64,000 bases of DNA from Ctenosaura bakeri. Lineage: Eukaryota > Chordata > Lepidosauria > Squamata > Iguanidae. Below the pieces are notes generated by a model. That model was not told the DNA's origin. It ran no database searches and saw only the letters and a program-made list of their open reading frames with translations. Positions 1 through 11,699 of the stretch are shown piece by piece (position 1 is the first letter of the stretch; each line of letters begins with the position of its first letter). Where the stretch lies: NCBI GenBank assembly GCA_948474755.1, contig CAOLHI010000396.1, forward strand, positions 496,001-560,000, written 5' to 3'. The translations under genes were made by a program, and so were the position numbers.

Positions 1-40
1 TCTATAGCAGATTTCAGCAAGGACTGCTAGTCACAAATAT

Positions 41-640
41 TATCATCATCATCACCATCATCATCATCATTTCTTATTTGCCTCTCCCTGTGGATCAAGG
101 TGGAAAACAACAACAAGTAACATACAACATCAGTTAAAGAGCACCTAAACCAATACATATTAAAATCCATCAATAAATACTTCAAAAACAATAAATTAAA
201 AATAATCCAGATAGGCATGCAGGAAGAAACTGGTCTTTATTACTGATTTAAATGCAGACAGCTGACAAGTCTCTTCCAGCAAGTCATTTCACAATCTGAG
301 GTGGACAAAGAAATTGTCCTCTGAGTAACAGCCAGCTGGTTTTAGCTGACTGAAGTAGATGTCACTCAAAGGACCTATATATATATAGGGCAGATTATGT
401 GAGAGAAGGTGATCTTGTAGGTAACCTGGACTCAAACCAAGTAGCGCTTTAAAGGTAATAACTGATGCTTTGTACTTTGCCTGGAAACTAATTGGCAGCC
501 AGTAGAATGATTTAATACTGGTATAATATGGTCCCTCCTAGATGCACCAGAAACCAGTTTGGCTGCCATGTTCTGAACTAATTGATGTTTCCAAACTTGG
601 TACAGAGGTAGCCCAATGTATAGCACATTGCAGAGGTCCA
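41..640 (-). mobile_element. L2-type LINE 3' fragment
   Basis: On the minus strand, 626 to about 500 encodes a degraded L2 reverse-transcriptase C-terminus: the motifs YIGLPL, LVQNMAAKLV and DHIIPVL match the intact copy at 49,276-49,737. The 3' end lies on the left, where a short purine-rich trailer (minus-strand ATCCACAGGGAGAGG) is followed by an ATG/GTG trinucleotide tail at 41-71, typical of L2 3' ends. It is 5'-truncated and no longer codes for anything. Confidence 0.75.
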
Positions 641-3427
641 GCCTTAATGGACAGAAATTGCCATGTAAGGTAGAGGCCTTTCACATTAAGGATGAGATCC
701 TACATGATCAAGCAGAATGTAAGAGTTCTCTGTGCAGGACCCCACTGCGTCTCCCCTGTCACCATGCCCAGGACTCCCCATGTAGCTGTGACAGCCTCTC
801 CCTTGCAGAGATTTTAATGCTGATGGAGAACAAAGGGGCTCAGAGAAGCATCTGACTATGTTTCCATAGCCAGATGCAGACTGAAGATATCTCCCTCCAA
901 GATTCTCTGGGTTTCTCCAGAAGTCTCAGTGGATAATGTCACTGGTCATAGCCAATTCCCCAGTTTCCCTTCCCTCTCTATCAGCAACAGAATGGCTATG
1001 GGACCTATCACAGAGTAACTGTGGACAAGGGGACAACTTTGGCCATTGCAGGGAGTGAAAGAGAATCCCAAACTTTGCAATGATTTTAAAAAGATATGCA
1101 CAGGCATAAGATGGAGTTACACCTGTCTATGCCACTAATAAGATGCCAGCCTGTGTGGGAAGAAGCATGCACTGCCATGGAAAGGGAAGAGCTGGAAACA
1201 AGATGTCTCAGAAAGGGTGCTGAAGAGGTGGTAAAGTTCAAGTTCATGTTGCTGAGAAACAAGAGACTAAGGACCAAACAATATAAAGTGTTATTCACCC
1301 CTTCCTGGCTGCTACGTGTCCCTGCAGGTGCTGTTTCCTTTACTTGGCACCTATACATATAGGGTTGCAATTTCACCAGGTCTAATCCATATTCTTCATC
1401 TCATGGCCTGCACCTGTATTTTTTACCAGAATAAATATGGTCAGTTCAAGCATTCTTTTCTGAAAACCTATCAGTATGTTTAGGTGAGCCCAAGTGGAGA
1501 CCTAAAGTCAAGGCCATTAGCTTGAGCCCTAATGAAACTACAGGAAAGATAAACACAACATGGAGTCAAGGAAGAGCATTCTCTGACTTACCAAGGAGTG
1601 CCATTTGTGGGTTGCAATGTGGCAGAGCAAAGTTAGGACTATTTTCCTTACTGGTGGACCCTTTTTCCTCATAGAAATCTGCAATTTCCTGGGCTCTGGA
1701 GAAAGTTGGGAAAACCTGCTAATCAGTGTCTTCCTATTGGCTTGTGGGTAGGACTGGAGAGCTAAAACAGATGTTTGAATCCAGTCTGCAGACTGGATGA
1801 GACCATCTAGTCTCCTGCACTTCTCTCAACAGTCATCACAGAGCTTTGTTTCCACTCTCCCTCTCTTATATTCATATTCATGGCATATGTGAATCTTGAT
1901 AGTATGTTTAAATTTTTTCAAAACTTTGGGCAGCTTTTAAGAATAGGTACCAGATCCAGCTGGGGTTAGATGAAGTATGGGTGGCTTGCTTCATCTACCC
2001 CTAGTTGTCCCCCTTGGGGTGTGGGCCACAATGGTCATTCCCAAGACAAAGGCAGGTGGTCCACAAGTGGCAGAGGCATGCAGTGACTTATGCCCATGTG
2101 GAATCCCAAGTCTGTCCTTCCAAAGGCATAGCCAGCAGGTAGGTTTGATGTTTGGTTCTGACTGGTTGACCAGTCCTTGAATTCAGACCCACACGAGAGC
2201 CAAGCCTCTGCAGATATAACCAATAAAGTTTTGTGGACTCTTTTACCCCAACAGATGCAATTTGTATCATTACTGTTAAGTGGAGCCTTAACTGCCTATG
2301 AACCCACAAAAGAAGTGCTGTAAAGGAAGGACAAAGGACCTAGACCCAGAGGAAGCTGTTCTGTGAGCAGATAGAGGGATGTGGCAGATGAAAATTTGGT
2401 GGGAGTGAAGAAATGCAGCCTGATTGATGTCTAGTCTTGTCTGTGAAGGAATTCAAGAGAGAGAATGAAGGAACATTTAACCACGTGAGCCACCTCCATC
2501 TTCCTTCTGAAGATATACTGACAAACCAAAAGTTTATCACTTTAATAATAATTAGGGGTTTCCCCTTGGAAACCAGAAGAAGACCTGGATATAAAAAAGA
2601 AGGCAGTGAAAGCCAGGTAATTTCCAAAGCTAATATAAACCTAACAGCAAAATTAACAAAGACAGTGACAAAATATGGCCCAGGCTAGACTTGGTTTGTC
2701 GAAGAAGCCATCTTCTGGAGAGAAAAAAAAAAACAAGAAATCAAGTTTTTCCCATTACTGTACCTCCATATAAGAGAGGCCATCTCCTGCTAATCTGCCG
2801 CTTCTTAAGAGCCAGAAATGAGTTGGTAGCCTGACTTTATACCTCTAACCCAGGGATGCATTTCTTTATGTCAGCTCACTTCAGAATCCTAGAAAGTAAA
2901 ACAAAAAAAGGAGGGAGGTGTATTGCCAAAAGTGCTATATCAGTTAAGTAATTGAATACAGCATGAAAGAAATTATCCACATGTGTACTCTTACATAAAT
3001 ACATTCCATACTTCATTTTACACTGATGTGCTTTTATAGTTGTAACTCTGATAAAGCTCACACACCAAAAAGTCTGCAAATTGATGCTGTCACCAAAAGA
3101 TGATGGACTGATTCAATTAGCCAGTGCGTAGTTTTAAGAGTTCTGCTGGGAGTTACTTACTAAAGCCATATACTGCTTAGACTCTCTTCAAGCGTTCGCA
3201 TTCTGTCATTTTTCTTCGTTATTCTTACAGTTTCATTCATAAATACTTGGAGAACATTCTTCTTAGAGGAGAGCACATAAAGTGCAAAAATGCTCATAGT
3301 TAATAATTTGTAATTCTACATGGAAAGTATAATGCCTTTCTTTTTTTCATCTTGCCTTTATGTTTTACATTTTCTTTAAAAAAATATTGGCTGGCATACT
3401 GCATTTCAGCTACAAATCCGTAATCAA
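641..3427. other. Unresolved intergenic DNA
   Basis: No exon, RNA gene or recognisable transposon was found. Open frames here are short (under 100 codons) and lack protein-like composition. A poly-A run near 2,722 and an AATAAA at about 2,221 are the only marked local features. Ancient, undatable repeats are possible. Confidence 0.5.
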
Positions 3428-3608
3428 GGCCCTTTCCGCACTGCGGCTTCTAGCGCAAGCGGGGGAGGCCGGCAAGCGCAAGAAGGCTCGTCCGGGAGGC
3501 TGCCGCTTCCCCCTCCTTCCTTCCGCAGGCGAAGGAACCAGCGGGGAAGCGGCACCGAAGGAGGCTTGCCGCGCAAGCCGCCCTCCCCCGTGCGAAGCGG
3601 GAGACCTC

Positions 3609-3740
3609 GCGCCGGATTCCCACCCCGCGTGTGAAGCGGGCGGCGTCGCGCCGGATTCCCCCCCCCCGCACGCGCTGGATTCCTCCCCCCGCGCGCGCCG
3701 GATTCCCCCCATGCGCGCGAAGCGGGAGGCGTTGCGTCCC
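3609..3740. repeat. GC-rich imperfect tandem repeat
   Basis: About four imperfect units contain GCGC(C/T)GGATTCC followed by a C-run and a GCGCGxGAAGCGGG-type segment. They lie inside the CpG-rich element and probably arose by internal tandem expansion. Confidence 0.6.
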
Positions 3741-3910
3741 CGCGCACATGCGCGCGCGAAGCGGGCAGCGCGTCCGTCGCGCTACCTCCCCACCCTGCTC
3801 CTTCCTTCCGCAGGGGCGGAGGGAAGGAAGCGCGACCCGGCCGGCTCCCGGAGGCTCCGCACGAAAGGTAAGTGCGGGTGGGCTCCGGGAGCGTTGCGCG
3901 AGCGCGGGGT

Positions 3911-4034
3911 GATTTTCGCTTGGACGCGAAAATCAAAAAACCCGCGCTCGCGCCGCTTCAGCCCCGTGAGCCGGGCGGAAGTGGGAGTGCGTCGTGCGGA
4001 GCGACGCTCCCACTCCCGCGAGGCTCACGGGGCT
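3911..4034. repeat. Two hairpins at the right end of the CpG-rich element
   Basis: The first hairpin pairs GATTTTCGC (3,911) with GCGAAAATC (ending 3,934) across a 6-base loop, and extends imperfectly outward through AGCGCGGG. The second pairs AGCCCCGTGAGCC (from 3,960) with GGCTCACGGGGCT (to about 4,034), with an inner GTGGGAG/CTCCCAC stem. Both are direct sequence observations. A (TG)n tract follows at 4,082-4,095. Confidence 0.75.
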
Positions 4035-4095
4035 ATCGCGCGAGCAAAGGCCCGTGCGAAAAGGGCCCTAGAGTTAGTTTATGTGTGTGTGTGTA

Positions 4096-5235
4096 GTCTT
4101 TAGTTTATTACAGACCCAGCAATATGGCAAACATATAAACATGTAAAATATATACAGGATGTATAAAACCAGATAAAAGCACATCAATTACTTGGGCAGA
4201 ATATAGATACAAAATGTACAAACCAACTGAAAACAGTTCAGGTACTAAAGAAATTGCAGAAGGCTTAATTCAAACCTTTATGTGATACAAATTGTTCTCT
4301 AATCCTGACTGCCTCAGAGAGAAACTTGGCAACAGCCAAAGTCATGCAGAGAGACTTGTAAGAACTTGACATAGAATTGGGCAGATTTTCCTAGTAAGTT
4401 ACTCAATAATGGGTTAATTGTATGTTGACAAACCTAGCTGTAGAGGCTACAAGACAAAAGAATATGCTTCATACATTCTACTTTCTGGTTACTACATGGG
4501 CAGAGTCTTGCAGTATATTGGACACAATTATGGATCTGTAAGAGTCTGTATTCAACTATATTAAGTATTCACAATTGTGGCACTAATGCCATGTTCCTAA
4601 AAGCTCTCTGACACCCACCTTAAACTCTATGGAGTTGCTCTGAACTATGGAGATCCTTAGTGTGATCAAGTGTGGCGCTTCAAGAGGATGCGGCCAGATC
4701 CTTTCTGCTCCCAAGCCGTAGTGTGACAAGGAGAAGCAATTGACCATGCTGCAGACCTCTGTCCCTTGGAGTGGGTCCCTGAAGTTTCAGTCTAGGCACA
4801 ACAAAGTATAACCTTCATCAGCTGAAATTTCATTGAAATTTCATTGATGATATATTCAGGGAGTCGAGGAAATTACAAATAGTACAAATGATGCATTAAA
4901 CCACTTACATTAAAAATGAGACTATGAAAGCATTTGGATATTGTAATTTATAGCTTGGAACAAACACAAAAACTATCTAGATTCATGAATGCATTCAAAT
5001 CCACCCTAGATATTTAACTACTTCATATATAATTACTTGGCATTTGTACTGTTCCTTGTTTCAGTGGCAAAACATCAGAATACTTAGGAATATGCATGGA
5101 GAGAAAGCTGTGATACCAAATACCAAATGGTATTAAGACTAGGAAAGTGAAACAATGAAATTCAGAGGATCTAAAAGAGGTATTGGTCCATGCAAGATGC
5201 CTCTGACTACATAGTCAATTTAACTCTGGAAATAT
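4096..5235. other. Unresolved intergenic DNA
   Basis: No gene or named repeat recognised. A short duplicated motif, GAAATTTCATT, occurs twice in tandem near 4,826-4,848. Confidence 0.5.
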
Positions 5236-5650
5236 GGGCTAGAATCCTAATAGGTAATTAATGCAAAACTGCATTTGCAACTGTTTCATTTTCACAATCC
5301 CTACATAGGCCCTCATTTAGGGACCCTAGGTATGCTCAAATTCCCCCAATTCACATTTACTGGGCAGCAGCCACTGCAACCAACAAGGGTCTGTTCCCAT
5401 TGATCAGGAAGCAACTCACACACCCCTCCTCATACAGCAATTTCAGGTGTGAGGGAGGATTGCGACAGGGCCCTATTTCTGCCTGTCATACTGGAGATTG
5501 CTTGCACAAAAGAGTGAGAACATTAGTCATCTGCTTCCTGAGCAATAAGGTAGCAGATCCCCATTGACTGCAGTGGCTGCTGGCCAGTAAGCAGGGACGG
5601 GGGTCAGTGGTCAGGCCAGAATTCACTATGTAACTACAGTAGTTATGTAG
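5236..5650. mobile_element. Degenerate foldback MITE
   Basis: The left end (GGGCTAGAATCC) and the reverse complement of the right end (AGTGAATTCTGGCC) are related, and internal motifs (GGGCAGCAGCCACTG, AACAAGGGTCTGTTCCC and their inverted counterparts near 5,560-5,620) match the better-preserved foldback element at 13,347-13,801. It is therefore an old copy of the same nonautonomous DNA transposon family. The family name is unknown to me. Confidence 0.45.
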
Positions 5651-7842
5651 CAGTGTAGTGCACAGAGGATCCTGGCCATTCAAGCAAGAGAAGTTGATGA
5701 TGATTCAATTGTATGGTGGATTTATGATTAACCTGGTGATCAGACAAACAGATGGTCAAGGAAGCAGAAATACTCTGCACTGGTAACTCACTTGATCTCA
5801 AAGGAGAGATTTTTCCTCATAATGAATGCCACAACAGAAAAGGACCATCATCTACATCACAAGCAAACAAACTTCACTACACCACAGTATGGCAACATAG
5901 AGACCAGGTGGGCCTAGATGGATGACTACACATAAGGCTATGCATGTGACTTATATATAGATTTAAACGTACATTAGACTTTAAAGTATGAAGTAGACAT
6001 GATATGAGAAAACATGCTCTTTTTCCAGTCAAAACATCTACAGACACCTGAAGCTAATAGCATCATTGAGTCAGGGAGGGGCAGATGGGCAGTTTTAAAC
6101 AGGTAGCTGTATCCCACCCTGTCTCATTTCACCCCAGTAAGTGTTAATGGCAGCTTAGCAGGAGAATTCTGACTGAGTAGATCAAACTGTGTGAAAAGTC
6201 CAGCCTTCTCCCTCAGTGCCATTTTATTAATCAGATTAACAGCAACAGAGCAGCTTTGAACTAAAAGAGAGAGAGAGGTATCCAGATGTTCTACAATATT
6301 TACTCAACCTTAATGGTTTGTCACTTTCTTTCTATAATGTGTTTGTGGAGGGGGGAGGTAAATACATATCTCTGTGGGCTACATGTGCTCCTGTCACCTG
6401 TTCTTGCAACCTTTGTCATTGTGAAACCAGACTGCCTAATTTCAGAAACTCAATACTTCTTTAAAACCAGTGTCTTGCTTTAAAGGGAAATGTGACCTTT
6501 TGCCACTTCTACGGCAACAGCAGCAGATGCCCAGTGGCCTTGTGGAGGGAAGGATGTGAGGATGAGGCAATTTAAAGCACTCCATGGGCAGGGAGGAATC
6601 AGGTTGCTAGGTCAGGACTATCACAGGCCCTGAGACCAGGGCCAGATCCTGAGATCTAGGGATGTTCCCTTCACCCTTTGTGAATGCACAGGAGGTGAGA
6701 CTTGGTGATGTTATTAAGTATGAATCGTTAAACATCAGCCATGGTTGTACAGTGTATGCCATTCAAATCAAGAAACACCAAGTCTAACAAATTAGGAATA
6801 CACACACATACACACTTACCATTCAAGACAATGCACTCATCCTGAGATTTCTCACACATCCTCTGAAGACCAAAGAAGAAGGTCTAGGCCATCAGACTCG
6901 GGACCAGACCCTGAGATCTCATAACCCTAAACAGGAGAAAAGGTTGAAACACCTAAATACTTTCTTCCTACTCACATAAACATCATTATATCCGGTCATT
7001 TTTCTCTCAATTGTACTCCAAAACTGAAGGCAATGCTTGAACTTTATATTTTCTTCATTAATAGCCATTAATATCTGTATTGTAACAAATGCAGGGAAGG
7101 CATACTGTCAACTACCATTGGCAAGAAAGTAATTTTTCCTTCTAAAATGCTATAATCTGCAGCAAGTATACAGGATCTATAGCCCTGTGTGAAAATGCAG
7201 AAGTGGATTTCTGATGTACCTGAAGGAGCACAGATGGGAAACAAGACATGGACCAGCAGCTGTCTAGTTAGAGTCACATTCACATCAAGATAATAATGCA
7301 GTTGCAGATATATTTTTGACATATTTAGAGCAAGTTCAGACAATGGCGAAGAAATTGTTCTTGGTTCACTGAAGCTCTTTTACCTGGAAACTGAGAGGAA
7401 AACAAATCTCTCATCAAATAGAACAGGGAAAGTGTCATAATGTCACAATTAGACTACTGAGGAAGTCCAAACAATTCCCAATTTCTTTGGGTACTTATTG
7501 CTATATAGTACTTATTTAAGATGAGTCTGCTCAAGGACTTTGGAGATGTCTTAAACATCATAGGAATATCACTTCCGGTACATGGTTATCTGCAGGAGGG
7601 CCTTAGGGTCACAGAAAGTCCATCATTTTAGTAGTGCAGAAGCAATGCAAAATTGAAGCACAGTGTTATTCACGGTCACTCAAAGGTAAATCCCATTGTT
7701 CCTAGTATATGACATGCTCCAAAATATGTGCATAGGACCGTAGCTTTCGTGTGGTTATTTCTTTATTCATTTTTGTGATTATTTAGCTTATAAAATATTG
7801 TCCCTGACTCCCCTGCTGTCAGAAGAATATTGCCAAACCATG
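5651..7842. other. Unresolved intergenic DNA
   Basis: No gene or clear transposon seen. It includes a short (GA)n run near 6,266 and two related motifs containing CCTGAGATCT near 6,650 and 6,910. Significance unknown. Confidence 0.5.
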
Positions 7843-7853
7843 CAAGCACTAAA

Positions 7854-8090
7854 AGTTGTTGTTGTTGTTGTTTGCCTTCAAGTTGTTTCTGACTTATGGC
7901 AACCCTCTGGTAAATCTATCATGGAGTTTTCTTGGTGAGATTTATTCAGAGGGGGTTTGCTTCTGCTGAGACTGAGAGAGTGTGAGTTGCCCAAGGCAGT
8001 CATTGAGTTTCCATGGCCAACTGGGGATTCAAAGCCTGATCTCCCAAAGTTCTAGTCCAGCACTCAAATCACTACACCACAATGGCTCTC
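7854..8090 (-). mobile_element. tRNA-headed SINE (Sauria-type body)
   Basis: The minus strand starts at the right with a tRNA-like head (GTGGTGTAGTGATTTGAGTG) containing A-box and B-box-like segments (GGGATTCAAAGCC as read on the plus strand). A body with CTCTGAATAAATC follows, then the tail motif CTTGAAGGCA and a (CAA)n run at the left. Flanking CAAGCAC at 7,843 and 8,091 is a likely target-site duplication. Such SINEs depend on a LINE partner whose 3' end they copy. Confidence 0.75.
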
Positions 8091-8098
8091 CAAGCACA

Positions 8099-9137
8099 AG
8101 AAACACACCACAAAAACTGGGTTTTAAAACTAAAATCATATGACATGAAACAACATTCAGTAAAGAGGATAGCAGATGTGGAACAAAAGTAGATGAAATT
8201 CTAACACATTCTACATGTCTCCTTTCAAATGTTTTTGAGAAAAAAGAAGGGACCCCCCATCTTATCCAAAAATATGTACAGTAAAACTATAGCCTCATCA
8301 GCAACCTCATCACAATCTATGAGCCATTATAAAGAAGGTTCTGTTCCTTCCTGCTGTGAAAATGTATGTCAAAGTCCTCTTTACACAGCTGAAGTGCTAC
8401 TCAGTAAATATAAATGAAGCTTATAAATGGTTCCACCACAATATCCAACATGCTGCATTTGACCAAGAGAATACTGAAACAATGACTGAAGCAGTTTAAT
8501 CTTTGGCCAAACTCTCAAATAGAGTCTCCATTGGTGAAATGTAGCCAAAGTACAAGTTTGTCTTACACATATACAGTGTCACAGCATAGGTCTGTCAAAT
8601 TTGTAGAGGTTTGGCACACCTGCAGTTGCCCACTCCCCATTAACATTAATGTAGAAGGCTGAAGGCATGGAGCAGAAGAACAAGCACAGAGAGGAATTAA
8701 CCCTTAAACCTTTCCTTGTTAGCAGAAGTCTGTACTTAAAATATCGTCCTGTTGATATTTATTGGAAAGGAAGCCTCAGTCAGTTCAATGGGATTTTCTT
8801 CCAACTGCAGCAAATTTAGGGATTGCTCAACACAGGCCTAGGGCCAGAAATGGCCATCCTCAGGTTAAAATTCTTCCACCCTGTCCTTGTAGCATCTGGA
8901 CAGCTTGACAAAGAGCATTTCTCAAGCCTTGCCATCAAGTAACTAGATGAACTAGGGAAAGGAAATATGCCATGTGATGATATTGCCCCATCATTCAATA
9001 TGCCTATACATATCGCAAAGGGAGTGGATCCTTGGCATGAGGCTCCCACTGTAGCCAGCTGCCTTCCATCCAATTTCAGGTCCCTCTCAACCACAGTCTT
9101 TAAAAAGGGCTTGTTTCTAGAGAATGCGCATTATCTT
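8099..9137. other. Unresolved intergenic DNA
   Basis: No exon or recognisable mobile element. A 92-codon minus-strand frame at 8,816-9,094 has no family that I recognise and no supporting context. Confidence 0.5.
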
Positions 9138-9171
9138 TTATAATGAATGAAAGACTGAAACAAATGGGCTG

Positions 9172-9600
9172 CATTCAGTTCCATTTTCACCTGTAACTCC
9201 ATGACTGTTATCTAGAACTAATAGACATAAATAGGGTTCATTTTCACTACTTTATTCACACCTCTTCATCATTCAACATAGGACTTAAAAATTACTTTGC
9301 TGTTCGTAAAAATGTGCATCTTTGTTTAAATAAGACCCTGAACTCTAAAATGTCTCATTTTTAAAAAGAAATGTGACTCACTAAATTGTTTTTATGGTCT
9401 TTCCCCTCAGATCTGTCAGAAAAGAACCTGTAGATGCATAGGAGAAACTTACCTGATTCTAGGATTTGTCTGATAATGAAGGAAAAATGGGAAAAAATGG
9501 CCCCAATTGGTTCAGTTTTCATCTGTAAGTGGTTCTAAATGCGTATAAATAGGGTTCATCTGCCTAACTCCAGCCATACTATTTCTTCATTCACTCCAGT
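9172..9600. repeat. Pair of diverged direct repeats with a TATA-like core
   Basis: A motif of about 70 bp occurs twice, at 9,172-9,244 and 9,508-9,560. Both copies contain TTCAGTT, TTTTCA(C/T)CTGTAA, TCTA and the shared core ATAAATAGGGTTCAT. The spacing is about 320 bp. This could be a remnant of a terminally repeated element or a local duplication. Confidence 0.4.
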
Positions 9601-9689
9601 TTCCATGGAGCCAATTTCAACAGCTGCTTCCCGGTGGATGCCATTTTATTCTCCCAGATGCTCTTGATCAGAGGATCACAGCCTTGCAT

Positions 9690-9905
9690 CTCCAGATGCT
9701 GCTGTGCCCATCCTCTCTGATAATAGCCCAGGCTAGTTAAGGATTACAGGACTTGTAGTGCAGCACAATCTGGAAACTTAAGTTTGGGAACTACTGCTCT
9801 AAATTAGGGGTAGGCAGCCTGTGTCCTCTAAATGTTGTTTGGACTCCAACTCCCATACGGCCTAACTGGTGTAGCATCAGGAGGGTTACAGATTGTCATC
9901 CCTGC
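9690..9905. mobile_element. hAT-like MITE relics
   Basis: Two short segments, 9,690-9,795 (ending TTGGGAACTACTGCTCTA) and 9,796-9,905 (GTTTGGACTCCAACTCCCAT), resemble common amniote short inverted-repeat DNA transposons of the kind repeated at 39,130 and 50,489. The superfamily assignment is from memory and uncertain. Confidence 0.4.
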
Positions 9906-10006
9906 TGTAAATGGGTTGCTTTTCAACAAGATGGGGTGGGACATGGCAATTGCCACAAAAAAATAAACGGTTGCCTTCAGTGAGCTGAAATAAAATAAAC
10001 AGAGGT

Positions 10007-10038
10007 AGAGGTGGGGGTGGGGGTGGGGGTGGGGGGTG
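10007..10038 (+). repeat. (GGGGGT)n G-rich tandem repeat
   Basis: Five or more G-runs separated by single T residues run through 10,010-10,036. Runs of this type can form a G-quadruplex on the plus strand. No gene is nearby. Confidence 0.8.
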
Positions 10039-11535
10039 GAAGAAAAAGAAATGTAAGTAATAAAATGGAGGAAAATTTAATTGAATGCACAGACAAACAC
10101 ATGTGATTTTTTTTAACATATAAGTAATGAAACAAATGAGATATTTAATAATGGAGATGAATGTAATTATGAATTGGGGGAACTTGGATAGTCTTCCTTG
10201 CTTCTCTTTAGTCCCTGACTAGTGTCAGCAGAGTTAATTGAAAAAGCTGCAAAATGTTAATCGGTTTCAAGTTGAAATTCTGTCTTTGCAGACTTTCATG
10301 GCATCCTTAACTGTAATGACTATATATCAGAGGAATTGCAGCATGTCTTCACTGGGAAATTCTTCTGTTTAACCTGTAAATTGATGCATAAGCAGGTTTA
10401 CAGAAAAGCACAAGGGCCCAATTTTTGTCCCACAAAAGAGAACTGAGTCCTCAGGAGGCTTGTAAGTCTTCTCACCACTTGGGGGAAAAAGCAATCTCAC
10501 TACAGAAGCACAGGCAACTAAGATTAACCGGTAGCAAGAAGCTGAAGAAACAAGCATATTCAACAAATGATAGAAACTGAGATAAGCAGCAGCTTTCTAG
10601 CTTTCGTATACAGCAACAGCTATCCATTTCTACAGACATAGCAGGCTGCCAGTACTGTAGTTACTTTCCTATACCTATAGCCAGCTAAGGATAGCTCTAT
10701 ACCTTTAATATTTTATTACTGAAATTCTAAGTTCTTATTGTTCATATGCATCCTGCTCACAACTCTTGCAAAAACACATACACACCCATGCACACACACT
10801 CCTCACACACATATACCCCAAAATATCACTGCTGGGTCATGTTCCCCATTGTCACACATCTTTGATTTTCTCCTTCCCCAGAAGCAGTATTCCAAGTAAT
10901 GCAGCTCACTGTGTTAAGGAGCAAGACCAATTATCAACTACAAGAGTGCCACACTGCTTGGTTGAATGACCTTTCTAGGCTTCAAAGGAAGTTGTTATCC
11001 ATCTTTCATCAGGAAACTTGAAAGCATTCTTAATTATTCCTTACCAAAGAGAAATAATCACATATTCTACCATTATTTTTTATATAATGCATCCTTTTTA
11101 CCAGTTTTAAAACTCCTGCTTAGTTTATACCCAAGGCTGGACTTCTATACCTGAATTGTAGATTGATGCCCAGATTCCACACAGAAAAGCTCGCCTTCTT
11201 TATGCCAATGGCAAAGCACAGAGTCAGTGGCAATTTTTGACAGCTTTACCTTACAGGAAGAGCCAAGAACTATAGTGTGCTCCAGAGCAGAGACCTTCTA
11301 AGATCCAGGACGGTGTAGAGCAAGTACAAATCCACTATAGATGGAGGGTCAAACAAATGGATACATCTAGCACCAAATGGTAAACTACATCTTTTTGTCA
11401 TAGCACCTATGTGCCCTTTACCCTTTGTTTGGTGATCAGTGATTAAAAGGTAAGGCAAGTCTAATCTGCTGGACTCGTGGTGTTTCCTTATTTCTGAAGA
11501 AATCCCACTGTGAAAGGAAAAGCTATTTAGTCATA
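10039..11535. other. Unresolved intergenic DNA
   Basis: No gene recognised. A CA/CAT-rich stretch occurs near 10,770-10,815. The rest is AT-rich with short, non-protein-like open frames. Confidence 0.5.
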
Positions 11536-11620
11536 GACCATTTCCTCACTGGCCTGTTATAGCGCTATGATTCTACTTTCAACATCCTATGGAATCCTGG
11601 GGTTTGCAGTTTCAGGAGTA
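11536..11620. mobile_element. Half copy of the GGCCATTTCCGCACT palindromic MITE
   Basis: The sequence (A)CCATTTCCTCACTGGCCTGTTATAGCGC then TTTCAACATCCTATGG and CCTGGGGTTTGCAGTTTC follows one arm of the palindromic family seen intact at 40,524-40,703. The second arm is missing. Confidence 0.7.
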
Positions 11621-11699
11621 CTGGCAATGGAATTTTTTTACATTTGCAGAATATATAGCTATTTTTGATACTTTCATGAGTGAAAAATTGTGCAGGGTT

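Larger units (their letters stand above)
3428..4067. mobile_element. CpG-rich inverted-terminal-repeat element
   Basis: A sharply bounded GC- and CpG-rich block sits in AT-rich DNA. The left end reads GGCCCTTTCCGCAC and the reverse complement of the right end reads GGCCCTTTTCGCAC, 13 of 14 identical, so it looks like a nonautonomous DNA transposon. The left end continues CTxxxGCTTCTAGCGC, parallel to the palindromic MITEs at 40,524 and 39,915. The interior has GGATTCC-containing subrepeats and two hairpins. The long open frames across it (up to 247 codons) are a by-product of few stop codons in GC-rich DNA. No clear target duplication is visible (flanks CAA and CTA). Confidence 0.6.

Noticed and set aside
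3360..4103. 247-codon plus-strand open frame and several overlapping long frames
   Set aside because: They coincide with the CpG-rich transposon, are Arg/Pro/Ala-rich in every frame and on both strands, and reflect scarcity of stop codons rather than a gene.
7854..8090. tRNA genes in the SINE heads
   Set aside because: The heads lack a foldable acceptor stem and anticodon arm and are joined to SINE bodies.
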